Assembly: GCA_039809865.1 (NCBI GenBank)
Contig: JBDHVW010000007.1
Span: forward strand, 1-64,000
Direction: 5' to 3'
DNA length: 64,000 nucleotides
From: QWHO01 sp039809865
GTDB taxonomy: Bacteria; Vulcanimicrobiota; Xenobia; Xenobiales; QWHO01
Positions 18,432-27,358 of this stretch are shown one piece after another (the first letter of the stretch is position 1; each line of letters opens with the position of its first letter). The position numbers were made by a program, and so were the translations under genes. The notes under the pieces were generated by a model that was not told the origin of the DNA, did not search any database, and saw only the letters and a program-made list of their open reading frames with translations.

Positions 18432-19904
18432 TCAGTCCCAGGGGGAGTAAAAGCGCTCCTGCTGCCAGTCCTTGTAGACGCGGCGGTCCCAGGCGGCGAA
18501 TTTTTCCTGGCGACCGTCGCTCCAGGTGATCTCGATGCGGATGCGGCGGCCCAGGGGAGCTTCGCCCCAGTCGAGTTGGCGGCTGGAGGCGTCGATCCAC
18601 CACGAGTCGTAGCTGCGGCGATCGTAATTGCCAACCTGCCAGGCCCGGATGCTCTTGACCCAGTAACGCTTTTGGCCCACCTGGTAGGGATAGGCGGTCA
18701 GGTAAACGCGCGCGCTCTGCTCGACGCGGGGCTGCGTGGGGCTGAGCGAGACCAGCAGGGTGCTGTGCTTGCCAGGGCTGATCGCCACGGTACCGCTGCC
18801 GGGCTTGTAATCGGCGGCGGTGACCTGCACGGTGTAGGTGCCGGTGGGCAATTTGGCCAGGTAAAACCGACCATCCACCCCCGAGAGAAGCGATTGCTCG
18901 CCGACCTGCACCTGCGCTCCGGCCAGGGGCTGGCCATCGGAGTCGACCACCTTGCCCGAGAGCAGGCCCAGGCTCAACGGGTCGGCCGTATCCCCGCGCA
19001 GCTGCACGCGGGTGCCGGGGTTGGCACCCTGGTAGGGAACCAGAGTCCCCTGAGTAAGGCCCTCGGGCAACCGCACCACCATCTTGTCGGGACTGGCCTG
19101 GAGAATGTTGCCCGCGGGGATGGGGACGCCTTGAACGGTCAGGTTGTCCGTTTTGTCGAGGCCCGAGCCCGTCAGGGTGACGGTCTGCCCTTCGCTGCGG
19201 CTGGAGGCCACCCGGGGACCTCCTCCCCCATCATAGTGCAGCTCGACGGGCTGAAAAGCGTAGACCCAAAGGGCCTCTCCCGGAGCCAGAGTAGCATTGG
19301 AGGCCGCAATATCGACCGGAACAACCTCAAACGGATTCTGACTTCGGACACGAAAGGCATTGACGGCGATCCAGGGTCGATTTCCCGGAGCTGGTGTGGT
19401 GGCCGCCTGCTCCAGAACGGCGAGTTGCCCGTCAGGAGACTGTAGACTGAGATTGGCCAGCGGAAGGACTTGACTGGAGGGGCATCCAAGCAGGTTCCAC
19501 CCGGCGAACAAGCGCAGCGGCGCGGCCCTGGCCTGACCCGAGCCCAATACCCTCAAGCTTTGAGGACGGTCGGAATAGGTCCAATAGGCCATCCGTCCGT
19601 CCAGCGGAGTGCGGGCCGGGTCGACCACCACGAAGCCCTCCGAGGACTGGCGGTAGAGCTGGTGGTCAAGCCCGGAAAGAGCCCTGGCCTCCAGGACCGG
19701 CAGGCTCAGGATGGACCACCCGGCAGGTAACTGCAGTTTGGTCCCGCCCTGAACCGGCGCGGGGGCAGTCGCAAGGATGGGTGGTTGGGCCACCGGGGGC
19801 AGGGGGACCGGCGGTGTCTGGGCCAGGCTGGCGGTGGCCAGCATCAATCCCAGCAGGGCAAAGCGGGTTCGAGGCAACCTTGGTGTCCTTCCAGTGTGCT
19901 TCAC
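18432..19904 (-). CDS. Secreted protein with CarboxypepD-regulatory-like domain
   Basis: The 490-residue protein has a signal peptide (hydrophobic 'FALLGLMLATASLAQ') and a proline-rich stretch. Two beta-rich segments of the 'PAGWSILSLPVL' / 'FAGWNLLGCP' type follow, then an IPT/TIG-like part ('VTLTGSGLDKTDNLTVQGVPI'). A carboxypeptidase-regulatory-like domain lies at about 315-385 ('LLSGKVVDSDGQPLAGAQVQVG..TGTYTVQVTAADY'). It probably acts outside the cytoplasm as a structural or binding protein. It is divergent from the pseudopilin operon. The GTG start at 19904 has TAGTAT six bases upstream and no Shine-Dalgarno. Confidence 0.75.
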   Translation of the reverse strand: MKHTGRTPRLPRTRFALLGLMLATASLAQTPPVPLPPVAQPPILATAPAPVQGGTKLQLPAGWSILSLPVLEARALSGLDHQLYRQSSEGFVVVDPARTPLDGRMAYWTYSDRPQSLRVLGSGQARAAPLRLFAGWNLLGCPSSQVLPLANLSLQSPDGQLAVLEQAATTPAPGNRPWIAVNAFRVRSQNPFEVVPVDIAASNATLAPGEALWVYAFQPVELHYDGGGGPRVASSRSEGQTVTLTGSGLDKTDNLTVQGVPIPAGNILQASPDKMVVRLPEGLTQGTLVPYQGANPGTRVQLRGDTADPLSLGLLSGKVVDSDGQPLAGAQVQVGEQSLLSGVDGRFYLAKLPTGTYTVQVTAADYKPGSGTVAISPGKHSTLLVSLSPTQPRVEQSARVYLTAYPYQVGQKRYWVKSIRAWQVGNYDRRSYDSWWIDASSRQLDWGEAPLGRRIRIEITWSDGRQEKFAAWDRRVYKDWQQERFYSPWD

Positions 19905-19923
19905 TCCGTCATACTACGGTATG

Positions 19924-19953
19924 GTTACAGTCCACAACAACCTTGAGTATAGT
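19924..19953 (+). promoter_or_regulatory. Putative promoter of the pseudopilin operon
   Basis: GTTACA (19924-19929) and TATAGT (19948-19953) are separated by 18 bp, giving a transcript start about 15 bases before the GGGAGG ribosome binding site of the first pilin gene. The region also serves the divergent gene ending at 19904. Confidence 0.5.
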
Positions 19954-19975
19954 CGTCATGAGGAAGGGAGGACCT

Positions 19976-20461
19976 ATGCGGAAACGTTTTTCCAGGTCCG
20001 GGTTTTCGTTGATAGAAATTTTGATCGCCATCGTCGTGCTGACGATCGGGATCATGGGTGTTTTGGGGGCGATCTCTTACGGGTTGCACTCCACCGATGC
20101 CAGCGACAAGATGACCAAAGCGATCTCGATCGAGCGGAAGATCATGGAGCAGGCTGTCATCGATGGAGCTTTCCAGGGGAGCGCCATCAAGATTTCCGAG
20201 CCGGCCTACGTCCAGTTCAACTCGCCCCCCTACGATTTCATTTTTTCGTCCGCGGCCCACTACACCACGGCGGATTACAGCAACTACACGCGCCGGGTGG
20301 AGTATTCCGCACTGACGAACGGTGAATTGATGGTGCCCGGGTCCACGTGGGAGATGGCCGCTCCCAACCCCCGCATCGCGCGCATCATGGTCACCGTCCG
20401 CTACCGCGACCGCAATAACGCGCAGAAGTCGATCTCGACTTTTGCTTACGACAGGCTATAA
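19976..20461 (+). CDS. Type IV pilin/pseudopilin-like protein (PilV/GspI type)
   Basis: The 161-residue protein has a prepilin leader of nine residues ending in glycine, then 'FSLIEILIAIVVLTIGIMGVL' at residues 10-30 with the conserved Glu at mature position 5. A prepilin peptidase would cut before F10. The 'GIMGVLGAISYGL' pattern is typical of PilV/GspI minor pilins. A strong GGGAGG lies four bases before ATG 19976. It is first in an operon with a PilW-like and a PilX-like gene; these minor pilins typically prime pilus or pseudopilus assembly in the inner membrane. Confidence 0.85.
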   Translation: MRKRFSRSGFSLIEILIAIVVLTIGIMGVLGAISYGLHSTDASDKMTKAISIERKIMEQAVIDGAFQGSAIKISEPAYVQFNSPPYDFIFSSAAHYTTADYSNYTRRVEYSALTNGELMVPGSTWEMAAPNPRIARIMVTVRYRDRNNAQKSISTFAYDRL

Positions 20462-20470
20462 GGAGCAGCT

Positions 20471-21178
20471 ATGAAGAAAAAGCTCCGCAACAAAGGCTTC
20501 ACGCTGGTCGAAATCATGGTCAGCATGCTGATCTTGAGCGCCCTGGCACTGGCGCTCGTTATGATTTATCGCACGGGATTGACCGAGTACAATCACGCCA
20601 GTGGCCGCATCACCCTCCAGCTCAAGTCCCGACTCGTGCTGGACAAATTGCTCTTCTTCCTCTCCTCGGCCGCGCGCCCCAATGGCGACCCCTCGGGCGA
20701 CCCGGTTCCCTTCCCGCCCGCCACGGGCTCGGTCGAGCGCGAGTTGACCTTCATCAGCGGTCCCAACCTCCTGATCGACGGCACCAACCCGGCCTCGGCC
20801 GACCCGGTTACGTTCCGCAATAACCTGGCGACTAACCAGCACCGCTACCGCGTTCGCTTCCAGCCGGCCTTCCTCACCGACCCGAGCCGCGAGCTCGTCA
20901 TCCAGGACATGGGCACCAACGGCGCGACCGTCACCGGGGCGCCGAAGGTCATCGGAAACAACCTCCTGGACGTTACGTTCCAGCGCGTGCAACCCTCGGC
21001 CATCCAGGTCCAGATCTCTTGCTCGAACTGGAACGCGACTTCTCAGCGCTATGTGGACGGCGAAAGCATGCATCGCGCCACCAGCCAGGGCGGTTTCAAC
21101 GCCCAGGGTCAGGCCGTGGGCGCCTCCAACCGCTACGACCTCGACTCGGCTATCCAACTGCCCATCTACTCGTTGTAA
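20471..21178 (+). CDS. Pseudopilin (PilW/GspJ-like)
   Basis: The 235-residue protein has the leader MKKKLRNKG followed by 'FTLVEIMVSMLILSALALAL', a perfect type IV prepilin motif with Glu at +5. The remainder resembles PilW/GspJ minor pilins: a 'KSRLVLDKLLFFLSSAARP' helix then a beta-rich part. It lies nine bases after the previous gene with an AGGAGC ribosome binding site, and belongs to the same operon. Confidence 0.85.
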   Translation: MKKKLRNKGFTLVEIMVSMLILSALALALVMIYRTGLTEYNHASGRITLQLKSRLVLDKLLFFLSSAARPNGDPSGDPVPFPPATGSVERELTFISGPNLLIDGTNPASADPVTFRNNLATNQHRYRVRFQPAFLTDPSRELVIQDMGTNGATVTGAPKVIGNNLLDVTFQRVQPSAIQVQISCSNWNATSQRYVDGESMHRATSQGGFNAQGQAVGASNRYDLDSAIQLPIYSL

Positions 21179-21217
21179 AACACTGGTTTTCAGCATCACG
21201 AATCTGGAGGTGGTACA

Positions 21218-23968
21218 GTGAATCCTCGGAGGACGAACAGGTTAAGAAAGGAGCAACAGCGGGGCAGCGCCCTGTTGCTGGCTCTTTTCTTCCTGGTCCT
21301 GCTGTACTTGATCGCGGTCGCCCTGTTCCGGCTCATCCCTGGTGAGTTGCACTCGGTCGGACGCACACGTCAGGACATGCAGGCCCATTATGCCGCCGCC
21401 GCGGGCGTCAAGCACGCGACGGCCTGGCTGCAGTCTGTCATTACGACGACCGGCGGCGTGGGCGCCGCGGCCACACCCGCGAACGAGCCCTTTGGAATGC
21501 CCGCCGGCCCCAACCGGGCCTACGTTCCCAACATGACCGGCAACAGCTCGGCGAAATTCGTCGAGTTCGGCCGCGACTTCGACAACGTCCTGTTCACCGC
21601 CAAGCCTTATCTCGAGTGCGCTCGGGACCTGCAGGTCGACACAGATGGCGACGGCACGAACGACTGGTTCGTGCACGTCTGGATCTTCCCGGACCGCGCC
21701 ACCTACCCAGCCGGCGTTCCCGACCCCCTGCCCCACCCGCGCAGCGACCTGGCCGTGGCCGGCCAGACCGTTCAGTCCCTGCGCTACTACACCGTGGTCG
21801 CGGAAGCTTCGCCCTTCCAGGCCAACACCCCGCGTATGCGCGTCAAGGTGACCATCGGTCAGCAGACCCTGGCCCGCTATGCGCGCTTCATGGACGAGTG
21901 GCCGGGCGACGACACCCCCGCCAACGCCAATGACGACGTGCCCTACTCCGCCTTCTACAACCAGACGACGGTGGACGGCCCGTTCCACACCAACAGCTTC
22001 TTCCGCATCGCGCCGGGCAGCGGCTACTTCACCGCCAACCAGGCGAGCCCGCCCGCCAATCACTCTTTCGGGCTGATGACCTTCGCGGGCAACCCGGCCT
22101 CGACGGACCACAACTGGGATACCGCCAACTGGTATGACGGCGTCGGCTACATGGCCGGCAACTACAATGGCAACTCCAACGCCAACCTTCCCTGGAATTC
22201 CGGCGGCGGCGCCAAGCCGATGGCTTACGAGAAGCTCGTCGGCAACCGCGCCAACCTGTCGCAGATCCAGAACACCCCGCTCCCCTCGACCACGATCAAC
22301 CTCCAGCAGGCTGCGTGGGGCTTCGCGAGCGGTAACCCGGTGCCCCAGCCCTGGGAGGGCACGGACGGCGCCTTCATTCACGTCGAGAATGGCACCATCA
22401 ACGGCGGCGTCTACGTCAAGTCTCCCTCGGGCGGCGGCGTGAAAGACCTCGCCCTGGGCGTGGGTGGCACCAGCGGCGCCATCGACGCCACCAACGTCAC
22501 GGCCGCGGGCAACCCCGCGATGGCCCTCATCCAGAGCCAGCAGGTCAACCCGACCCTGTCGGCGCCCTCCACCACCGTGACGCCCAGCAACTCCACCACT
22601 TACCTGTCGGCCACGGTGGTGACGCCGCGACCGGACCTGACGGTCAACGTCACGACCGGCTCCAACCGCGTCAACAACGTTCCCATCAACATCACCACCT
22701 ACCCGGTGACCGGGACGCAGACCACCAGCGTGCCCGTCACCCTCACCATCGGCTCGACCGCCTGCGGCACCGTTCAGGGCCAGGGGATGGGCCAGGTCGT
22801 CACCAACTACTGCCCGGTGACGAGCGTCAGTATGTCGACGCGGCTCACGCCGCTGACCGGCACGGTGATCACCCCCACGACCACCTCGACCTGGAACTAC
22901 ACGGTGACGCAGACGACGCAGCCGCAGTCCCCGTCCACGACCTACCCGGTTACGGGCAGCGTGGTGACCTCGGTCAACGTCACCTCGACCCAGACGGCGG
23001 TGGCCTTCAACCCGACCGACCGCGTCTACGAAGTCAAGGAAGTCGGAATGACGGTCGGCACGCTGACCGGCGGCACGGTTCGGATGGCCGGCGCCAATGG
23101 CACCCAGAAGATCGTCGTCGACCAGAACGGCGTTCCGCTGACCCAGCCTCTCCTGGTCGGCACCGGTAAGGTGCTGATGATCAAGGACAGCCGCACGGCC
23201 GGTGACCAGATCGTCGTCCAGACGATGACTGGCACGCTCAACGGTATGGTCTACTCCGAGAACAACATCGACAACATGCACGGCGTCAACAAAGGCCGTC
23301 GCACGGTCGCGGTGGACATCGGCGAGGCGGGCAACGCCGCCAAGCCGGGAATGCGCATCTCGATCGGCAACAGCGTCAACGGCCAGCGCGCCGACATCAA
23401 GCAGTGGGGCCTGACCACGGGTCCGGGCAGAGTGTCGCCCAACGGCGAGAACGTGCTCGGCATCGTCGGACAGCGCGTCGGAATCAACATCCGGCGTCAG
23501 GACTTCGGCCTCTACACCAACAACGACCAGGCCAACGGCGGCAAGCTCCAGCTTTACGCCATCATCCTGGCCGGACGTGGTGGGGTGGAAGACACCGCCG
23601 ATCCCTACTCCCCTCTGGCGCAGTCCCGCAAGGGCGGGTTCATCATCTACAACCTGCAGTCGACCTTCAACGGCGCAGGCGCCCCCAACAACGGCCAGAA
23701 CAGCTTCTTCAAGCTCACCGGCGGTCTCATCGAGCGCCTGGGCTACCGGAGCTGGCAGGCCGGAGCCGGACCCAACCCGAGTCCCTCGGGCGCGCAGTTG
23801 ACCGGCTGGAACTCGGCCTTCGCCTACGACGACTGGGCCGCTCAGGCACCGCCGCCGTTCTTCCCCGTGACGAGTAACTTTACGCCCGTCACGATGCAAG
23901 AGCAGTTCCTGGGTACGATGTACCACGGCGGTCTCAACGTGGGTGAATCCGAGGGGCAACTCCACTAA
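21218..23968 (+). CDS. Large PilX-like pilus-assembly protein
   Basis: The 916-residue protein begins with a PilX-type N-terminus ('QQRGSALLLALFFLVLLYLI'), one membrane helix without the +5 Glu, then 'YAAAAGVKHATAWLQ'. The C-terminal 850 residues are beta-rich, with a Thr/Val-rich stretch at about 450-590 made of TVTP, TYPVTG and TSV elements, and an Asn/Gly-rich end. PilX_N proteins are usually about 200 residues, so this is a large extension, perhaps an adhesin-like tip. The GTG at 21218 follows GGAGGTGG. The operon ends at the terminator at 23994. Confidence 0.75.
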   Translation: MNPRRTNRLRKEQQRGSALLLALFFLVLLYLIAVALFRLIPGELHSVGRTRQDMQAHYAAAAGVKHATAWLQSVITTTGGVGAAATPANEPFGMPAGPNRAYVPNMTGNSSAKFVEFGRDFDNVLFTAKPYLECARDLQVDTDGDGTNDWFVHVWIFPDRATYPAGVPDPLPHPRSDLAVAGQTVQSLRYYTVVAEASPFQANTPRMRVKVTIGQQTLARYARFMDEWPGDDTPANANDDVPYSAFYNQTTVDGPFHTNSFFRIAPGSGYFTANQASPPANHSFGLMTFAGNPASTDHNWDTANWYDGVGYMAGNYNGNSNANLPWNSGGGAKPMAYEKLVGNRANLSQIQNTPLPSTTINLQQAAWGFASGNPVPQPWEGTDGAFIHVENGTINGGVYVKSPSGGGVKDLALGVGGTSGAIDATNVTAAGNPAMALIQSQQVNPTLSAPSTTVTPSNSTTYLSATVVTPRPDLTVNVTTGSNRVNNVPINITTYPVTGTQTTSVPVTLTIGSTACGTVQGQGMGQVVTNYCPVTSVSMSTRLTPLTGTVITPTTTSTWNYTVTQTTQPQSPSTTYPVTGSVVTSVNVTSTQTAVAFNPTDRVYEVKEVGMTVGTLTGGTVRMAGANGTQKIVVDQNGVPLTQPLLVGTGKVLMIKDSRTAGDQIVVQTMTGTLNGMVYSENNIDNMHGVNKGRRTVAVDIGEAGNAAKPGMRISIGNSVNGQRADIKQWGLTTGPGRVSPNGENVLGIVGQRVGINIRRQDFGLYTNNDQANGGKLQLYAIILAGRGGVEDTADPYSPLAQSRKGGFIIYNLQSTFNGAGAPNNGQNSFFKLTGGLIERLGYRSWQAGAGPNPSPSGAQLTGWNSAFAYDDWAAQAPPPFFPVTSNFTPVTMQEQFLGTMYHGGLNVGESEGQLH

Positions 23969-23993
23969 GGAGCTGCACGAGCGGTTCGCGAGA

Positions 23994-24025
23994 GGAGCCC
24001 GGGGCAACCCGGGCTCCTTTCTTTT
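23994..24025 (+). terminator. Strong intrinsic terminator of the pseudopilin operon
   Basis: A perfect 10-bp GC-rich stem (GGAGCCCGGG / CCCGGGCTCC) closes a GCAA tetraloop and is followed by TTTCTTTT. It lies 26 bases after the stop at 23968 and before the YfhO gene. Confidence 0.92.
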
Positions 24026-24068
24026 GTGGCCAGGAGTCGAGTCGGGCCCCGCCGTAACCCCCAGCGGT

Positions 24069-26567
24069 ATGAAGCGGCGCAGCCTCTGGCCACCGTGGCC
24101 CAAGCTCGACCTGGAGCGCCCCGCCTCCCTCTCCTGGAGGGACGTGGGCGTCTTCGCCGGGCTGGGCGCGGTCTACGTGGCCGTCATGCTGCACCTCCTG
24201 ATCTTCACCGCCGACTACCCCTGGGGCTCGGGCACCGACATCGCCACTCTGCAGTATCCGGTGCGCCAGTATGCCTTCACCTGGATGCGCCAGGGCATCT
24301 TTCCGCTGTGGAACCCGTTCGTTTTCGGTGGCCTGCCCTTCGCCGGCGGAGGGGCCCATCCGTTCCTGTATCCGCCTCTCTGGCTGGGGGCGTTTCTGCC
24401 CACTCCCACCGTGCTCTGGCTGGAGATCCTGGGGCACGCCTGGCTCGGCCTGATGAGCTTCGCCCTGTTGGCCCGCTACCAGGGTTTCTGCCGCGTGGCC
24501 TGTTTGCTGGGGGCCGCCTCCTATGCTACCAGCGGCTTCTTTGCGGGCCACCTTTTCGCGGGCCACGTCGACCTGCTGGAAGCTTATGCCTACCTGCCGC
24601 TGGTCCTGTTGAGCCAGGAGGCCGCCCTGCGCTATCGCGGCGTGGCCTGGTCCCTGCTGGCGGGGGTGACCCTGGCTCTGGTGGGGATCATCGGCAACGA
24701 CCAGGTGCTGGCCTGGGCCTGCATGTTGTGGCTCTATCCCCTCGGGACCGCGCTGCTGGGACGAGCTCGTCCGGTGTCGCTGCGTCTCGCCTGGCGCTCC
24801 CCGTGGCTGCGCGAGGCCGAGCCGGCCCGCAACGAGGACCCCCTGGCCCCCCTCGCCCCCGGCGCGGCGCGCCTGAGGGATCTGGCGGGCGTGCTGCTGC
24901 ACCTGGCTCTCGCCGGCCTGGTCGCGGTCGCCTTGCTGGCGGTGGTCTGGCTGCCCCGGGCCGAGATGTCCTCGGCATTCTTGCGACGCGCGGGCGGCGT
25001 GGATACCGTCCCCCTCACCAGCTGGCTGACCCTGCTCGTGCCCCACATCTTCGAGCGGACCAACATCGCCTACGCCTTCACCAGTTGGGCCGCCTGGGAG
25101 GGTCAGAACTACCTGGGCCTGGTCGGGCTCCTCTGCGTTTTCTACGCGCTGCTGACCCCCTGGCGCCGCTGGCTGGCCTACGCGATCCCGGCACTGCTCT
25201 TTGGACTGCTCGCGGCCGGCGACGCCACCCCGCTCTTCGGTTGGCTGGCCCGGCTCGATCCCTCGCTGGCCACACTGAATGTGGCCGGACGCTTCGTGGG
25301 ACCCATGACGCTCTTTCTGGCCCTGTTGCAGGTGCTGGGCTATCACCAGATCGTCCATGGGAACCCGACCGAGAGGAAGCGCCAGCTCTTCCTGGCGGTC
25401 GCGGCGACGGGCCTGCTGACCTGTGTCTGGGGCGTGCTCTTTTTTGCCAATCCCGAGGCGACCTGGTGGAGCGACGCCCTGCGCGCGATCACCACGCCCG
25501 AAGAGTTCTACCGCATCCAGGCCGGCGTTCAGCCCGAGCAGACCGCCGGACTGCTGGTCGTCACCGGCCTGCGCACAGGCTGGAGCTGCATGGTGCTGTT
25601 CTTCGCAATCCTGGCCATCGCCTATGCGCAACGGCGACGGCTCGTGTGGCTGCAGGTGCTGGTGCTGCTGGACCTGACCGTCTTTGGAGCGCCCTACCTC
25701 CAGCGCGTCGACCCCTCCACCTACCTGATCTCGGGCGACGTCGTCGGGGCTTTGCAGCAGGTCAACCTGGGCGTGGCCCGGTTCTCGGGCTCCCCGATCT
25801 TGTGTCCGTTCAACGGCGGAATGGCCTATGGCCTCTCCAATCCGGGGGGCTACGATCTTTTATCCAGTAAGGCTTACGACCGGGCCGCGGCCCAGCAGTT
25901 TGGCGCCCCCCCCAGCACGCAGGTGTCGCGCCTGCAAGACGTGATTCCGGCGCCCCTGTGGCGCATCCAGGGCGTCGCCTACTATCTGCTGCCGGCCAAT
26001 GTCACGCCGGATCCCGCCTATGCCGGAATGACTGTGCTGGGGGAGCTGACGCCCGACACGCAAGGCCTGTTCGACAGCTACGCGTTTCCGCGCGTGTTCC
26101 TGGTCGGCACCGCCACACGCATGGCCGACTCCGAGGTCTTGCCTTTGTTGCTGCGCGACGGGGAGCGCTTCCGTCGCGAGGTCTTCCTTGCCAGCGACGG
26201 CCCGTCGACGCCCGAGGTGGGCGAGGTGCGCCGGCTGGCGCTGGGACCCAACGAGATGAGGCTGGAGGCGACCGGGCCCGGCTACCTCGTCACAACCGAC
26301 GTCTGGGCTCCCGGCTGGCAGGCCGAGGTGGACGGCCGGAGCGCCCCCTTGCTGCGCGCCAACGGAGGGCTGCACCGGGCCGTCTGGCTCGAGCCGGGCG
26401 AGCACCGCGTGCGCCTGTTCTTCGCGCCCGCCTCGCTAACGCGCGGACGCTGGGTCAGCGGAATCGCGCTGGGCCTCGTTCTGGCCGTCTTCCTCTGGGG
26501 TGCCCGCGGATGGAGACCGCGCCGGGAAAAGCCCCAGCCCCCCCAGCGCCAGGGCCGTAAGAAATAG
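24069..26567 (+). CDS. YfhO-family membrane protein (GT-C-like)
   Basis: The 832-residue protein has about twelve membrane helices in the first 620 residues and a C-terminal exported beta domain ending 'WAPGWQAEVDGRSAPLLRANG', which is the hallmark of YfhO-like proteins. YfhO proteins are GT-C-fold enzymes thought to move or attach sugars, for example on lipoteichoic acid, with a lipid-linked donor. The N-terminal 'YPWGSGTDIATLQYPVRQY' loop fits the family's first exported loop. The ATG at 24069 follows the terminator; the frame is open upstream but non-coding. Its last 132 bases overlap the convergent DoxX gene. Confidence 0.85.
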   Translation: MKRRSLWPPWPKLDLERPASLSWRDVGVFAGLGAVYVAVMLHLLIFTADYPWGSGTDIATLQYPVRQYAFTWMRQGIFPLWNPFVFGGLPFAGGGAHPFLYPPLWLGAFLPTPTVLWLEILGHAWLGLMSFALLARYQGFCRVACLLGAASYATSGFFAGHLFAGHVDLLEAYAYLPLVLLSQEAALRYRGVAWSLLAGVTLALVGIIGNDQVLAWACMLWLYPLGTALLGRARPVSLRLAWRSPWLREAEPARNEDPLAPLAPGAARLRDLAGVLLHLALAGLVAVALLAVVWLPRAEMSSAFLRRAGGVDTVPLTSWLTLLVPHIFERTNIAYAFTSWAAWEGQNYLGLVGLLCVFYALLTPWRRWLAYAIPALLFGLLAAGDATPLFGWLARLDPSLATLNVAGRFVGPMTLFLALLQVLGYHQIVHGNPTERKRQLFLAVAATGLLTCVWGVLFFANPEATWWSDALRAITTPEEFYRIQAGVQPEQTAGLLVVTGLRTGWSCMVLFFAILAIAYAQRRRLVWLQVLVLLDLTVFGAPYLQRVDPSTYLISGDVVGALQQVNLGVARFSGSPILCPFNGGMAYGLSNPGGYDLLSSKAYDRAAAQQFGAPPSTQVSRLQDVIPAPLWRIQGVAYYLLPANVTPDPAYAGMTVLGELTPDTQGLFDSYAFPRVFLVGTATRMADSEVLPLLLRDGERFRREVFLASDGPSTPEVGEVRRLALGPNEMRLEATGPGYLVTTDVWAPGWQAEVDGRSAPLLRANGGLHRAVWLEPGEHRVRLFFAPASLTRGRWVSGIALGLVLAVFLWGARGWRPRREKPQPPQRQGRKK

Positions 26568-26906
26568 GTCCCACAGCAGCTGCCACCACAACGGGGTGGT
26601 GCTTCCAGCCGTGCAACCGCACGAGATGTTGAGGCCGCGCCAGAGGGCCGACGCCAGAGCCAGCTCGAACGCAAGCAGCATGCCGAGGGTGGCCCAGGCG
26701 GTGCCGCGACGCAGCCAACCGAGGAGTAGCGTGCCCCCCACCACGGTCTCCAGAGCGGGCAGAAAGAGCGCCACCAGCCCCAGAGCCGCCGGGGGAAGCA
26801 GGCGGTAGTTGTCCACCGCCTGGGCAAAGCCCCAGGGGTCGTGCAGCTTGGAGAGTCCCGCCTGCAGGAAGACCAGCCCCAGGACCCAACGAGCGAGCCG
26901 GTTCAT
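26436..26906 (-). CDS. DoxX/MauE-like small membrane protein
   Basis: The 156-residue protein has four membrane helices with 'LGLVFLQAGLSKLHDPWGFAQAV' and 'NISCGCTAG', a CxC motif seen in MauE/DoxX-like proteins that move thiol or quinone electrons. The C-terminal 30 residues are hydrophilic and lie in the 132-base overlap with the YfhO gene. It is the last gene of a tight minus operon (ATGA overlap with the rhodanese gene), where a redox or thiol-relay role is plausible. Confidence 0.8.
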   Translation of the reverse strand: MNRLARWVLGLVFLQAGLSKLHDPWGFAQAVDNYRLLPPAALGLVALFLPALETVVGGTLLLGWLRRGTAWATLGMLLAFELALASALWRGLNISCGCTAGSTTPLWWQLLWDLFLTALALGGLGLFPARSPSAGTPEEDGQNEAQRDSADPASAR

Positions 26907-27358
26907 GGCTTCCCCGTCCCCAGGGGAAAGCCCCGGGCTCGCCAGCCCTCCAGCCCCTCGGGAAGTTGATAGACGCGCGCGTAGCCCAGCTCGACGAGGC
27001 GCAGCGACACGCTCCGGTCGGCGCCGGGCGAGCGGGCGTCGGTGTAGACGATGAGAGGCGTCTCCTTCTCGACCTTGTCGAGCTGCCACTCGTAGGCCGC
27101 CAGCTCGCGCGCGGGAAGGTTGCCGGCGAAGTCGATATGGCCCGCGGCAAACTCCTCGGGCGAGCGCGCATCCACGAAAACGGCGCGGCGCAGCTGGAAA
27201 TAGCCATGGGCCTCGGACAGCGAGAGGGGTCCGCGCCCGACCTGCAGGTCGATCGGGCGGCCCAGAGGCAGGGGCCGCGCGGCCCCCAGATTGACTCCCA
27301 GGCCCAGCAGAGCGGCCAGAGTGAGCAACGTCCAGAGCTCGAGCCCGAGCCTGGTCAT
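26903..27358 (-). CDS. Rhodanese-like protein without the catalytic cysteine
   Basis: The 151-residue protein has an N-terminal membrane helix and a rhodanese domain ('AVFVDARSPEEFAAGHIDFAGNLP' region and 'GYARVYQLPEGLEGWRARGFPL'). The loop that normally begins with the active-site Cys reads 'VYTDARSPGADRS', so it has Thr-Asp instead and sulfur transfer is not expected. Such domains can act as binding modules. It overlaps both neighbours by ATGA and sits between DUF1573 and DoxX genes, a combination that suggests an envelope thiol or metal pathway. Confidence 0.85.
   Translation of the reverse strand: MTRLGLELWTLLTLAALLGLGVNLGAARPLPLGRPIDLQVGRGPLSLSEAHGYFQLRRAVFVDARSPEEFAAGHIDFAGNLPARELAAYEWQLDKVEKETPLIVYTDARSPGADRSVSLRLVELGYARVYQLPEGLEGWRARGFPLGTGKP

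Noticed and set aside
21242..24103. 953-codon open frame on the minus strand across the pseudopilin genes
   Set aside because: It is antisense to the PilX-like gene, rich in Val, Gly, His and Arg with no domain pattern, and is an effect of GC-rich codon use.
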